Assembly: GCA_016704435.1 (NCBI GenBank)
Contig: JADJAB010000036.1
Span: forward strand, 1-9,126
From: Rhodobacter sp.
GTDB taxonomy: Bacteria; Pseudomonadota; Alphaproteobacteria; Rhodobacterales; Rhodobacteraceae
Length of the DNA: 9,126 nucleotides
Reading direction: 5' to 3'
The notes beneath the pieces were generated by a model. That model was not told the origin of the DNA and did not search any database. It saw nothing but the letters and a program-made list of their open reading frames with translations. The translations under genes were made by a program, and so were the position numbers. Below, piece by piece: positions 1 through 6,409 of this stretch (positions are counted from its first letter, which is position 1; each line of letters opens with the position of its first letter).

Positions 1-105
1 AGTGAATGTATCGCCATCGGTCACCTTACTCAGCTCGGCATCAAGTGCGGGCGGCGCCTCGGCGCGGACGCCTGACGTCGACACCAGCAGAGCGGCGGCA
101 AGGAA
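1..105 (-). CDS. SNase-like (thermonuclease family) protein, partial, 5' end lost at transposon junction
   Basis: Reading leftward from 105 there are 35 open codons running off the window. They begin with the hydrophobic end of a signal peptide (FLAAALLVSTSGVRA, a plausible cleavage site after VRA) followed by an acidic/Pro-rich mature start and the motif VTDGDTFT. V-x-DGDTF at the start of the mature protein is typical of secreted staphylococcal-nuclease-like proteins, in which this Asp region begins the OB-fold and Ca/active site. No catalytic residues are visible because the gene leaves the window. The initiator Met and the positive n-region are missing: at 106 the frame enters the transposon inverted repeat and reaches a TAG within it. 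The gene is therefore broken at its 5' end unless a new start is used. The family call rests on about eight residues plus the signal peptide, so it is moderate. Confidence 0.5.
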
Positions 106-143
106 GGGGTCTGCTGCCGGACGGTGCTAAATCCTACGCTAAG
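106..143 (+). repeat. Left terminal inverted repeat of the Tn3-family transposon (IRL, 38 bp)
   Basis: The repeat begins GGGGTCTGCTGCCGG at 106 and ends CCTACGCTAAG at 143. It matches the reverse complement of 3758-3795 at 33 of 38 positions; the mismatches are at repeat positions 9, 17, 18, 23 and 24. GGGG outer and ACGCTAAG inner ends are the usual Tn3-family signature. The tnpA stop codon (139-141) lies inside it. Confidence 0.95.
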
Positions 144-3029
144 CTCTTTTCGGCCACCTGTACTCCCCTGTGAGTAAGATGTGCGCCCATCCGAGGGGCG
201 AAATGTGAGCCAGAAGGCCGGGTGAACAGTCGAGACCGGCGCGGCGGCGGCTTGTGACGGCCTGCCCGAGATGTTTGGTGTTCCAGTAGATGATGATGGC
301 GGCGAGCAGATTGAGGCCTGCCATGCGGAAGTGCTGCCCTTCGGCGGACCGGTCGCGGATTTCCCCTTGGCGGCCGATGCGTAGGGCGTTTTTCAGAGCG
401 TGATGAGCCTCGCCTTTGTTCAGCCCGATCTGCGCGCGGCGCTGCATGTCGGCATCGAGCAGCCAGTCGATGATGAAGAGCGTGCGCTCGACACGTCCGA
501 TTTCGCGCATGGCCAAGGCCAGCTCGTGCTGTCGGGGATAGGATGCGAATTTACGCAACAATTGGCTTGGCGGCATGACGCCCGCGACCATGGTGGCGGC
601 GCTGCGCAGGATGTCGGGCCAGTTTGCCGTGATGAGGCGTTCCTTGATCTTGCCGCCGATCAGCCCCTTCAGCTCTTTGGGGCAGGCCGCCGGGTCGAAG
701 AGATAGAGGCGCTTCGATGGCAGGTCCCTGATGCGGGGGATGAACTGGAAGCCCAAGAGGGCGGTGACCGCGAAGACATGGTCGGTGAAGCCGCCCGTGT
801 CGGCATAATGCTCGCGGATATTCTGGCCCGCGCCCGTCATCAGCAAGCCATCCAGAATGTAGGGCGCTTCGTTCACGGTGGCCGGGATGGTCTGTGTGGC
901 GAAGGGGCCGAACTGGTCGGACACGTGGGTGTAGGCCTTAAGCCCGGGCTCTTGGCCGTATTTGGCGTTGATGAGGTTCATCGCCTCGCCTTGTCGTGTT
1001 GTCGGGAAGAATTGCCCATCACTCGATGCCGTTTGTCCGGCACCCCAAAACCGTGCCATCGGCAGCGCGGACTGCGCCTGGATCACCTTTGCTAGTGCGC
1101 GTGACATGGCCTCGCCTTCGACATGCCATCGCGACAGGCGAGAGAGCTGGAAGTAATCGTGGGTGTTGGTGGCGCCCGCCATTTTGCTGAGGCCGAGGTT
1201 CAGCCCCTCGGCGAGGATCACGTTCAAGAGACCGATCCGATCCTTGCAAGGCACACCCGTATGCAGATGCGTGAAGGCTTCGATGAACCCGACCTCGTCA
1301 TCCACTTCCAGCAAGAGGTCCGTGACCCTGATTTCCGGCAAGCGCTTGTAGAGGTCGAGGACGATGGCTTCGGCTTCTTCGGGAACAGCGGCGGTCAGGC
1401 GGTCGATCTTCAGCACACCATCCTCGATCGACCCGCCCGGAATGGCCCCGGCCTTTGCGGCCCGCGCCAAGCGACGCAGGGCGTCGGACATTCGTGCCTT
1501 GCGGTCGGCGAGCCAGATATCGGGCTCAAACGGCATAGCCAGCTTCGGCGTGGCGCGGGCAACCTCTGCCGGAACAAGCGCCTCCTTCAGATCGCCAAAC
1601 CGCCGGGAATGGGCGAGCCAGACATCCCCCGAACGGAAGGATTCCCGCAGATGGAACAGAACCGCGACTTCCCACAGACGGCCTGCATCGCAGCCATCCG
1701 CGTTCAGGTGCCGCAACCACTTCGACCCCCGGCGCAGAAACGCCAGCGGCAGGATCTCCGTCGTCTCCGTGCCCGCGATGATTGTGCTCGCCGCCAGAAG
1801 CGGTTCCGCCACGGGCGCCGCGCGAATGTCGAGCGTCCGCAGCATGCGCGGTGCGTAGCGGCGGAAGCGATGATATCCATGTCCGACATGCGCCAGAGGG
1901 TCGGCGGCCAGGGTGTCTGTCAACTGGGCCGCTGTCGCGACCAGCCCCTTGAGGGATAACCAGCCACCGGCATTGTCGACAGCCTCCTCGAGCGATGCGC
2001 GATCTTCATGGGCTTCCAGCAGCGCCGAACCGAGGGTGGCGAAGGACTGTAAGGTGTCCTTTAGCGCTGCCTTGGCATCTTCCGCACGAGCGTCACACCG
2101 GGACTTCGCCTCGCGCCAGGTCTTGCCGACGATCCGGTCATGGGTCTCGACCACGGCGTCGGCAATGGCGCTGCGCCATTCCAGTACGCAGACGGCAAGG
2201 ATGGCGAGACGGCGATCACCGGAAATGTCTCGCAAATCGCCCGCGAAGTATCGCTCTCCCTGCCTGCGAAGTCGGGCAATCCGGTGCGGCGGCACCCCAG
2301 CCAGAACCGTCTCGGTCAACCCAAGGCGTTGCAGGAATTCCAGCCGATCCAGGAGACGGTTCATGTCGGCCGAGTTCTGCCCGGCCTCGAATTGACGCAG
2401 CCAGACAAACCGTGTGACCGATCCGCCAGCGTCTTCGGTCAGCAAGGCATCGAGGCGGGTACTCATGGCATCGTCCAGCCGCTCCGCGATCCGGGACTCG
2501 ATCCGCCGCTCCGCCGCCACAAGCGCGTCCGCGCATAGGCGCTCGATGATCGTGACGCCAGGCAGTATGGTTCGGGTCGCCCGGCACTTCTCGACAAAGC
2601 GCCGCGCCAGATCGTCGTTCGAACGGGCAGTTTCGGCCGATCCTGCAGCCAGGCCTTCAGGTCGCGCGACCCTCGCCCGGTAAACATCTTGTAGCCATAC
2701 AGCTCCCGCAGGGCCGCCAGATGTTCATGGCGGGTCTCTTCACGGGTCGCGTAACCGGCCAGATCATCAGGCTTCAGGCCAACCTGCGCGGCCAGAAAGC
2801 GCGTAACTGCCAAGGGAATGACTTCACCGGGTGTCAGCAGACGACCGGGATATCGCAAGGCGCACAGTTGCAGAGCAAAGCCGAAACGGTTGTGTGGACG
2901 GCGTCGGGCGCGGATGATTTCCAGGTCATCGTCCGACAGCGTGTAATGATGCAGCATCTCCGCCTCAACGGTCGGCAGATCGAACAATGCTGCGCGCTGC
3001 CGGTCGGTCAGAACTGTGCGATGTGCCAT
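139..3029 (-). pseudogene. tnpA: Tn3-family transposase TnpA, interrupted by one single-base frameshift
   Basis: This is the DDE-type transposase that catalyses replicative transposition. The start is the ATG at 3029 (MAHRTVLTDRQRAALFDLP), opening a DUF4158-type N-terminal DNA-binding region that includes NRFGFALQLCALRYPG. The stop is a TAG at 139-141 inside the left repeat. Restoring one base gives 963 residues, close to the family's usual 960-1,010. All three catalytic acids are present in the reconstructed protein: Asp671 (SSDGQFF), Asp744 (HYADTGGFTD) and Glu874 (GLNKGEA), with the Asp-to-Glu spacing of 130 residues seen in Tn3. The break is at 2637-2638, where a CC on the plus strand should be CCC. 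With the base restored the text reads WLQDRAETARSNDDLARRF and joins the downstream frame (ILPGVTIIERLCADAL); without it the upstream frame stays open to about 2463. Only one lesion in 2.9 kb means recent loss or a sequence error. Confidence 0.93.
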
Positions 3030-3150
3030 ATATCTTATTCTTTCTGCGTCTGATTTATGGTATTTTGTTTATGATAAGGCTTAAGAGATAGAAACGATGC
3101 CGCAACGCGCCTCTTTCCATGGAAGCACCAGAAACGAACGTTTGTGAAAC
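3030..3150. promoter_or_regulatory. Divergent tnpA/tnpR promoter region and presumed res site
   Basis: This 121-bp spacer lies between the divergent tnpA (start 3029) and tnpR (start 3151). In Tn3-like elements this position holds the resolution site res, with three resolvase-binding subsites overlapping both promoters, so that TnpR represses both genes. The tnpA-proximal half (about 3031-3090) is clearly AT-rich against the surrounding GC-rich sequence, as expected for promoter and crossover DNA. A short repeat, AGAAACGA, occurs at 3090-3097 and 3130-3137. I could not assign the individual subsites or the crossover dinucleotide by eye. No strong Shine-Dalgarno sequence precedes tnpR. Confidence 0.65.
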
Positions 3151-3762
3151 ATGCTGATCGGCTATGCCCGCGTCTCCAAAGCCGACGGCAGCCAGTCCCT
3201 CGACTTGCAACGAGATGCATTGATCGCGTCCGGCGTCGAGGAGGACCAGATCTACTCAGATCTGGCGTCCGGCAAGAAGGATGACCGATCCGGTCTGGAG
3301 GCCTGCCTCAAAGCATTGCGTGAGGGGGATGTGCTGATCGTGTGGAAGCTCGACCGCTTGGGGCGCAGCCTCCACCACCTTGTCAAAACCGTCAGCATGC
3401 TGTCCGAGCGTGGCGTTGGCCTCAAAGTTCTCACCGGGCAAGGGGCGCAGATTGACACAACGACTGCGGCTGGAAGGCTTTCATTCGGCATCTTTGCTGC
3501 GCTTGCCGAATTTGAAAGCGAGTTGATCCGCGAACGAACGATGGCGGGGCTCCAAGCCGCCCGCGCGCGCGGCCGAAAGGGAGGAAGAAAGTTTGCGCTG
3601 ACGAAAGCGCAGGTCCGCATGGCTCAGGCCGCAATGGCTAGCCGCGACACATCGGTTTCAGAACTCTGTAAGGAATTGGGGGTCAAACCGGTCACACTCT
3701 ACCGATATGTCGACCCGAACGGCAATCTACGCGATTACGGGAAACGGGTTCTCAGCGCTTAG
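3151..3762 (+). CDS. tnpR: Serine site-specific recombinase, Tn3-type resolvase TnpR
   Basis: This is a cointegrate resolvase and likely repressor of the transposon. It has 203 residues, somewhat longer than the roughly 185 of Tn3 and Tn21 resolvases because of a C-terminal tail. The N-terminal catalytic domain starts MLIGYARVSKADGSQSLDLQ, with Ser9 as the nucleophile, and carries the conserved KLDRLGRSLHHLV segment, the FGIFAALAEFESELIRERT helix that begins the E-helix/dimer region, and the basic hinge ARGRKGGR. The C-terminal part (about residues 150-190, SVSELCKELGVKPVTLYRYV) is the helix-turn-helix that binds res. It is intact and divergent from tnpA. The TAG stop at 3760-3762 lies inside the right inverted repeat, so nothing separates the gene from the transposon end. 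It is the only undamaged full-length gene in the window. Confidence 0.95.
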   Translation: MLIGYARVSKADGSQSLDLQRDALIASGVEEDQIYSDLASGKKDDRSGLEACLKALREGDVLIVWKLDRLGRSLHHLVKTVSMLSERGVGLKVLTGQGAQIDTTTAAGRLSFGIFAALAEFESELIRERTMAGLQAARARGRKGGRKFALTKAQVRMAQAAMASRDTSVSELCKELGVKPVTLYRYVDPNGNLRDYGKRVLSA

Positions 3763-3795
3763 CGTAGGATTCTGCACTCTCCGGCATCAGACCCC
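3758..3795 (-). repeat. Right terminal inverted repeat of the Tn3-family transposon (IRR, 38 bp)
   Basis: Read on the minus strand it starts GGGGTCTGATGCCGG at 3795 and ends ATCCTACGCTAAG at 3758, matching IRL at 33 of 38 positions. The tnpR stop codon (3760-3762) is within it. The next five bases outward (3796-3800, ATCGT) do not match the five bases outside IRL. Confidence 0.95.
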
Positions 3796-4181
3796 ATCGT
3801 GGCGAGGCTCTCGGTGACCAGGGCATAGCTCGCACCTTGATCAAACGGCGCAAACCCATGGAAATCCAGAATGATCTTCTGATGCCGTTGCCGAGTGCGA
3901 TCTGGATATTGAACGGTCGATGATAACGGATGGCCAAGCTGGCTGGCCACATAGGCAAGATCACGTTCCCAAAATCTACTGGCGCAAAAAACCGGCGTGT
4001 TGCACGGGAAATATCCGCAGCCTGCAGAAACCCGATCTGATGATCCGGGTTGCCGCATGGTCGCAGCGGTTGTCAGCAGAAACTTGGGAAAATCGAGGAA
4101 CTTCTTCCGGTCGCGATGATCAAATGCTGGCGGCTTGTCAAAGGCTTCCTGTTCATTAGTCGAGAGAATGCATTCAGGCAT
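3796..4181 (-). pseudogene. tnpA: N-terminal remnant of a second Tn3-family transposase (DUF4158-type)
   Basis: The ATG at 4181 is preceded by AGGA (4189-4192) at a 7-nt spacing. The translation starts MPECILSTNEQEAFDKPP and goes on with FLDFPKFLLTTAATMRQP, ERDLAYVASQLGHPL and QYPDRTRQRHQKIILDFHGF. This is the DUF4158-like N-terminal region of a Tn3-family transposase lineage different from the transposase at 139-3029. Between about 4045 and 3970 the expected block (IGFL, then CGYF, then RATRRFFAP) is spread over two frames. Small indels near 4022, in the CCC at about 4006-4008 and in the TTTT at about 3971-3974 explain this, after which the frame returns. The reading frame is cut after ACG ATG at 3796 by the end of the other transposon, leaving about 130 of roughly 980 residues and no catalytic domain. 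It is certainly non-functional. Nothing on the left side of the inserted element continues it. Confidence 0.82.
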
Positions 4182-4349
4182 ACGTTGATCCTGTTAGAGC
4201 TGACCGAAAAGGGACGATTGCGTACAGGGTCCAAAAGGCCGTCCGTAAATTATCTTGCAATACTATAGGACAGGAGTATTATTCCGTACAGCCATTTCGT
4301 AACAAATCCGCCCGGCGCTCAAGCAGCCGAAGGCGGTAGCGAAGGAACC
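4182..4349. promoter_or_regulatory. Divergent promoter and presumed res site of the second element
   Basis: This 168-bp spacer between divergent transposase and resolvase starts is the expected place for res. It has a locally AT-rich core with an inverted repeat AATACT (4259-4264) and AGTATT (4275-4280) separated by 10 bp, and a direct repeat CGTACAG at 4221-4227 and 4285-4291. These are the sort of short symmetric elements a resolvase dimer would bind, but subsites cannot be assigned by eye. A good Shine-Dalgarno AAGGA (4342-4346) precedes the resolvase ATG at 4350. Confidence 0.5.
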
Positions 4350-4924
4350 ATGTCTCGAACATTCGCATACGCACGTGTCTCAACCTTCGATCAGACCCCC
4401 GAAAATCAGATCAGGAAATCCGAAGCCGCCGGGTTCGCCATCGAGCCCCACCGCATCGTCACGGAAACCATCTCAGGTTCCATGGCCATTGCACAGCGGG
4501 AAGGGTTCTCCAGACTCCTCGATAAGATGGAAAAGGGAGACATCCTGATCGTGACCAAGCTCGACAGGCTGGGGCGGGATGCCATCGACGTCAGCACAAC
4601 GGTCGCAAAGCTTGAGGAAGTTGGTATCCGCGTCCACTGTCTTGCCCTGGGCGGGGTCGATCTCACAAGCTCCGCAGGTAAGATGACCATGAATGTCATC
4701 AACGCCGTAGCCAGTTCGAACGCGACCTACTCATCGAACGAACCCAATCCGGCCTCGCCCGCGCAAAGGCATCTGGCAAACCCCTCGGACGCCCTTCCGC
4801 TCTCTCCGAGGATCAACAGGCCGAAGTGAAGGAAAAACTGCAAAACGGTGAGACAATCTCAGCCATCGCACGTCAGTTCGAAACCAGCAGGCAAACAATC
4901 ATGCGAGTCAGAGCGCAGGCATAA
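4350..4924 (+). pseudogene. tnpR: Serine recombinase/resolvase of the second element, single-base frameshift
   Basis: The catalytic domain starts MSRTFAYARVSTFDQTPENQ, with nucleophile Ser11, and contains ILIVTKLDRLGRDAIDVS and SAGKMTMNVINAVA. At 4711-4712 the frame breaks: GCC AG should be GCC CAG. Adding one C restores QFERDLLIERTQSGLARAKA, the E-helix region, then GKPLGRPSALSEDQQAEV and the helix-turn-helix ISAIARQFETSRQTIMRVRA, ending at TAA 4922-4924. The restored protein has 191 residues, the normal resolvase length. As written, translation leaves the frame and stops at 4829 without the DNA-binding domain. The gene is divergent from the transposase remnant, which identifies it as that element's resolvase. 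The lesion is again the loss of one C from a CCC run. Confidence 0.9.
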
Positions 4925-4925
4925 T

Positions 4926-4962
4926 CCTATGTCGCATTACGTACCTTTGTTGGGATAGACCC
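4926..4962 (-). repeat. Candidate right terminal repeat of the second Tn3-family element
   Basis: Read inward on the minus strand from 4962 it starts GGGTCTATCCCAACAAAGG and ends GCGACATAGG. It sits 1 nt beyond the resolvase stop and exactly where the RTX-like coding similarity ends. It is 37 bp long with three G at the tip; one more G would make the canonical 38 bp and GGGG. No left partner exists in the window, so the assignment rests on position and form only. Confidence 0.55.
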
Positions 4963-5220
4963 ATCGTTCAGAAAGATATGCACGCTTGGCGCGAGGGTGA
5001 CGTCGAATTCATCGACCCCCGACACATTGGTCAGCAGCGTATGGCCAACCGCAAGGCTGGTGTCGCGCAGGAACAGCAGGGTGTCAAACCCGGCACCCGC
5101 CGCGATGGTGTCAGAGCCGGACAAATTCGACGTGCAGGGCGGCACCTGAATGATGTCGTCACCCGCCGTGCCCAGAATGGGATCTGCGCCAGCGGTCAGG
5201 TTAGCCAGAAACGTCGCCAT
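4927..5220 (-). CDS. RTX-type (hemolysin-like Ca-binding repeat) protein, truncated by a transposon end
   Basis: The start is the ATG at 5220, preceded by GGAG (5229-5232) at an 8-nt spacing. The product begins MATFLANLTAGADPILGTAG. GTAGDDII and the related SGSDTIAAGAGFDTLLF are RTX-like nonapeptide-type repeats that bind calcium in secreted, type-I-exported proteins. After about 86 codons (VHIFLND, ending at 4963) the frame runs into the terminal repeat of the second transposon, adds 11 junk residues and stops at TAG 4927-4929, leaving 97 residues. The missing C-terminal part would carry the export signal and any catalytic domain, so its function is unknown. It lies on the same strand as the capsule export genes, 379 bp beyond kpsM, probably as a separate unit with its own ribosome site. 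An upstream in-frame start (5292) exists but lacks the repeat-protein similarity. Confidence 0.7.
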   Translation of the reverse strand: MATFLANLTAGADPILGTAGDDIIQVPPCTSNLSGSDTIAAGAGFDTLLFLRDTSLAVGHTLLTNVSGVDEFDVTLAPSVHIFLNDGSIPTKVRNAT

Positions 5221-5599
5221 ATGTCTTGCTCCACTCAATTTTTTTGCGGGGTCCGGTTTTCCGACCCGTTGTTTTCGTTGTTGCGTTCCCAAGGCACCGT
5301 TCCCGGCGTGTCACGCAGGGGCCAGGACTCGAACTTTGTCTTGTTGCCATACCATCATATGCCGTCAAAACTGTGACCAAATCTTATACGGCTGACATAG
5401 ATTTTTCACCCAAAAAGGCGGTTTTCAAGCGGCAAGCGGTTGAAATTTTGCGGTCTGGTGCAATTTGACCCGGATCGGCAGCCGTTTGACCGGGGGCAGC
5501 GATGCGAAAATCCGCCGCAAAAGCCTGAAATCGTGGCCGCTGCGGAGTTTTCCATGACCTTGGCAAGGACGGGGTGAACCCGATCAAATGCAACAGGCT
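5221..5599. other. Intergenic region between kpsM and the RTX-like gene; no gene seen
   Basis: About 380 bp contain no credible coding sequence. On the minus strand a possible promoter for the RTX-like gene is TTGGTC (5375-5380) with TATGAT (5354-5359), but the 15-nt spacing is short. A direct repeat TTTGACC occurs at 5464-5470 and 5485-5491 with a 21-bp period. CAAGCGG is tandemly duplicated at 5427-5440. A 7-bp inverted repeat (5521-5527 and 5594-5600) with a long loop, and a small GC hairpin at 5570-5582 without a T-run, lie just after kpsM; neither is a convincing terminator. The flanking tracts are more AT-rich than the genes. Confidence 0.4.
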
Positions 5600-6409
5600 T
5601 CAAAGCTCGTTGATGTCGCGGTGGAAGTGGCGCAGAAAGATCAGTCCGGCCAGCAGGCAGATCAATCCGACGCCGAACATAGCTGGGCATCACATAATCC
5701 GCCGCATAGCTGTAGTAAAACGCCCCGCATCTCGCCGGTGACATGCATCAGGGGTTGTACCAGAGCCAGCCGCGATAAGGTTCGGGGATGTTGTCATAAA
5801 GAAAGATCACCCCTGACAGCAGGAAAAGCGGCCGGGTGGCGATGCTCCACATCCGGTCCCAAAGCGGAAACATCGCGTTGAGAAAACAGTTCAGCGTGCC
5901 GACGCCGACGGCCAGCACCCGGCCATGCCGAACGACAGCAGGATGCGCGGGTTTCCAGCGTGGTGCGGGTGTCAGGCCATCCGGATGCCGGTAAAGATCA
6001 GCACTGCCACCAGCATCTGGGTGACGGTGTTCAGCAAGAGCCGCGCCAGCAGAACATCGACGAATGTCACCCGCGGATAGGCCAGCAGTGCCTTGGAATA
6101 GTTGATCGACTGCGCCATCCGGCCGCTGATGATGATGAAGAACTGAAACGGCAAGATGCCCGTGGCGTAGAATATCGCGAAATTCGTGCCCAGGGACGGG
6201 CTGCGGAAACCGGTGGAAAACACCAGCGACAGCAGGGCAATCGCCAGCACCGGCTCCAGCACCGCCCACAGATAGCCGCCCGGCGAGCGGCCATAGGTGG
6301 TGGACATTTCCCGCAGCATCAGCGCCAGCACCGTGCGGCTGCCGGCAAAGGGCAGCCGGGCAGAGACGCGGCGCAGCTTGGCGGGTTCGTCGTTGGAAAG
6401 ATCCGTCAT
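5600..6409 (-). pseudogene. kpsM: KpsM-like capsule polysaccharide ABC-2 transporter permease, frameshifted
   Basis: This is the membrane subunit that moves capsule polysaccharide across the inner membrane with KpsT. It starts at the ATG at 6409 (MTDLSNDEPAKLRR), with AGGA at 6415-6418, and the first 146 codons are intact: LMLREMSTTYGRSPGGYLW is the typical cytoplasmic start of the ABC-2 domain, followed by VLEPVLAIALLSLVFSTGF, the segment ILPFQFFIIISGRMAQSI and LLAYPRVTFVDVLLARLLL. A TGA follows at 5972. Beyond it the family sequence goes on in other frames: VGVGTLNCFLNAMFPLWDRM, SIATRPLFLLSGVIFLYDN, YRGWLWYNP, then LMHVTGEMR, YSYAADYVMPSY and GLICLLAGLIFLRHFHRDIN, ending at TGA 5600. About 265 residues in all is normal for KpsM. 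At least five indels are needed, among them GGGG (should be five) at 5751-5754 and CCC (should be four) at 5918-5920. Confidence 0.85.
6406..6409 (-). promoter_or_regulatory. ATGA stop/start overlap coupling the sulfotransferase gene to kpsM
   Basis: On the minus strand the last codons of the Ala/Pro-rich tail read CCG CGA TGA, and the ATG of kpsM (6409-6407) overlaps that TGA (6408-6406). Such overlaps normally mean translational coupling, and they support one transcript and the chosen kpsM start. The reading requires the tail frame inferred for the upstream gene. Confidence 0.6.

Larger units (their letters stand above)
106..3795. mobile_element. Complete cryptic Tn3-family transposon (tnpA-res-tnpR, no passenger genes)
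   Basis: A 3,690-bp unit is bounded by 38-bp inverted repeats that start GGGGTCTG and end ATCCTACGCTAAG, the terminal style of Tn3-family elements such as Tn21 and Tn501. It encodes a leftward DDE transposase and a rightward serine resolvase, transcribed divergently from a 121-bp spacer. This is the Tn3 arrangement for replicative transposition followed by cointegrate resolution at res. There is no accessory cargo. Both genes end inside the terminal repeats. tnpA has a single-base frameshift, so the element probably cannot transpose by itself unless that base is a sequence error; tnpR is intact. The 5-bp flanks (AGGAA on the left, ATCGT on the right) do not form a target-site duplication, and they lie in unrelated genes. 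Confidence 0.93.
3796..4962. mobile_element. Remnant of a second Tn3-family transposon (truncated tnpA, res spacer, frameshifted tnpR, right end)
   Basis: This segment carries the N-terminal part of a transposase unlike the one in the neighbouring element, then a 168-bp spacer, then a divergent resolvase, then a candidate terminal repeat. That is half of a Tn3-type tnpA-res-tnpR element. Its left half, with most of tnpA and the left repeat, is missing; the sequence stops exactly at the outer end of the complete transposon (3795/3796). Its right end at 4962 abuts the coding sequence of an RTX-like gene, which it interrupts. Neither of its genes is intact. The outer boundary on the right depends on the repeat call at 4926-4962. 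Confidence 0.8.

Noticed and set aside
400..1959. Long plus-strand open frames (400-1095, 1123-1959) across tnpA
   Set aside because: They are antisense to a clearly recognisable transposase, show no family motifs, and are expected from the high-GC codon use of tnpA.
2463..3029. Programmed ribosomal frameshift in tnpA
   Set aside because: No slippery heptamer or downstream structure is evident, the shift lies early in the protein, and Tn3-family transposases are not known to use one. A simple missing C explains it.
3752..3964. Minus-strand open frame spanning the transposon right end
   Set aside because: It is a shifted frame of the old transposase remnant running into the inverted repeat.
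5311..5345. tRNA-like T-arm (GCCAGGACTCGAAC at 5321-5334 resembles the complement of a T-loop)
   Set aside because: The flanking bases do not pair into a T-stem and no anticodon or acceptor stem can be folded around it.
5406..5744. Independent small gene downstream of kpsM
   Set aside because: Its first third is out-of-frame KpsM C-terminus (YSYAADYVMPSY), the rest is unrelated intergenic sequence read through after a frameshift.
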